DNA from: Fibrobacter sp. UBA1313
GTDB lineage: Bacteria; Fibrobacterota; Fibrobacteria; Fibrobacterales; Fibrobacteraceae
Assembly: GCA_002307115.1 (NCBI GenBank)
Contig: DBTP01000210.1
Location: 14,471 to 38,117, forward strand
DNA: 23,647 nucleotides
Direction of reading: 5' to 3'
Shown: piece by piece, positions 23,223-23,647 of the stretch
Position numbering within the stretch: position 1 is the first letter of the stretch
How the letters are laid out: every line of letters starts with the position of its first letter
Notes under the pieces: generated by a model
What the model saw: the letters and a program-made list of their open reading frames with translations, nothing else
The model's database searches: none
What the model was told of the DNA's origin: nothing
Position numbers and translations under genes: made by a program

Positions 23223-23647
23223 ATGTATAAATTAGCCTTCCTTTTACTTCTCGCCACCATGGCACTTGCTCAAGAAGCACCCACAGGGACTTCTGTCGCC
23301 CCCACCAGCGATGAACAAAAAGCACTCACAGCCATCCAAGGGAAAATCAAAGGCAAAATTGTCTGGTCCACTTCCCGTAGCAATTCGCACCATGATATTT
23401 GGGTGATGAATGCGGATGGCTCTGACCCGAAAGCGCTGACTCAAGGTGATGCCGTGGATTGGTTTCCGCGTTTTTCCCCCGATGGTAAAACCGTGATGTT
23501 CAATCGTTCCAAAGGCGGCTGGGTTCCTGAAAATGATGCCAATTACCCCGAAAAATGGGATCTCTGGACCATCGGCATTGATGGCCAGAATGAAAAGAAA
23601 ATTGTGGATAATGCCACTTGGGGTACGTTTCGCCCCGATGGTAAATC
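23223..23647 (+). CDS. Secreted TolB/PD40-like propeller protein, 5' end only
   Basis: The visible 141 residues begin with a clear signal peptide (MYKLAFLLLLATMALA, cleavage before QEAP; no lipobox). Beta-propeller units of the PD40/TolB type follow: 'GKIVWSTSRSNSHHDIWVMNADGSDPKALT' region, then 'FPRFSPDGKTVMF', 'WDLWTIGIDGQNEKKI' and 'FRPDGK'. It is cut by the window end. It is not a TIGR02171 member, since it lacks the FGE-like domain and lipobox, but it shares the propeller type with the central domain of the array proteins. Role unknown; periplasmic by signal peptide. Confidence 0.82.
   Translation, partial: MYKLAFLLLLATMALAQEAPTGTSVAPTSDEQKALTAIQGKIKGKIVWSTSRSNSHHDIWVMNADGSDPKALTQGDAVDWFPRFSPDGKTVMFNRSKGGWVPENDANYPEKWDLWTIGIDGQNEKKIVDNATWGTFRPDGK

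Overview
The window most likely comes from a Fibrobacter (gut or rumen Fibrobacteres). The main evidence is a run of tandem ~900-residue lipoproteins that fit the Fibrobacter succinogenes paralogous family (TIGR02171): lipoprotein signal, FGE-sulfatase-like domain, then a TolB/PD40-like beta-propeller. Other genes fit the same source: PCMD-domain and PD40-domain exported proteins and abundant lipoproteins.

Left part (1-5134), mostly housekeeping. It holds the 3' end of an exported PCMD-domain protein, then a PHP-domain phosphoesterase and an unrecognised 208-residue protein in one minus-strand pair (ATGA overlap). Next is a divergent RNase HI with an N-terminal viroplasmin domain and a C-terminal tail resembling a sliding-clamp-binding motif. 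A two-gene minus-strand operon follows, aguB-aguA, turning agmatine into putrescine.

Middle part (5201-7817). A lipoprotein with an AlgX/AlgJ-like SGNH domain overlaps a membrane-anchored protein that looks like a SirB1-type transglutaminase-like protein.

Array (7869-18961). Four complete TIGR02171 genes lie head to tail with 1-10 nt between stop and start, followed by the first ~150 nt of a fifth. The four share a nearly identical central propeller segment at DNA level. Copies 2-4 also share the N-terminal FGE-like domain. The last ~300 residues fall into clearly different types: copies 1 and 2 alike, 3 and 4 each distinct. Every version keeps a GSSR motif early and a DHL motif late, so I infer a swappable SGNH-hydrolase-like domain on a constant scaffold. 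The last ~30 codons are conserved again, and the end of each gene joins the start of the next through a recurring stop/start junction. This is the most interesting feature of the window: a constant-scaffold, variable-effector array that appears to be homogenised and reshuffled by recombination.

Scar (about 18917-19500). Copy 5 is broken by the end of an IS30-family element whose transposase keeps only its C-terminal part. The other end of the element and the rest of copy 5 are missing, and AT-rich sequence with a perfect 11-bp hairpin follows.

Right part. A polytopic GT-C-like membrane protein (DIWWH motif) is followed by ~470 AT-rich bases without a gene I can support. Next come a lipoprotein joining a phospholipase A2-like domain to seven 37-residue repeats, its terminator, and the 5' end of a secreted PD40/TolB-like protein running off the window.

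All calls were made by reading motifs by eye; no alignment or database search was run.
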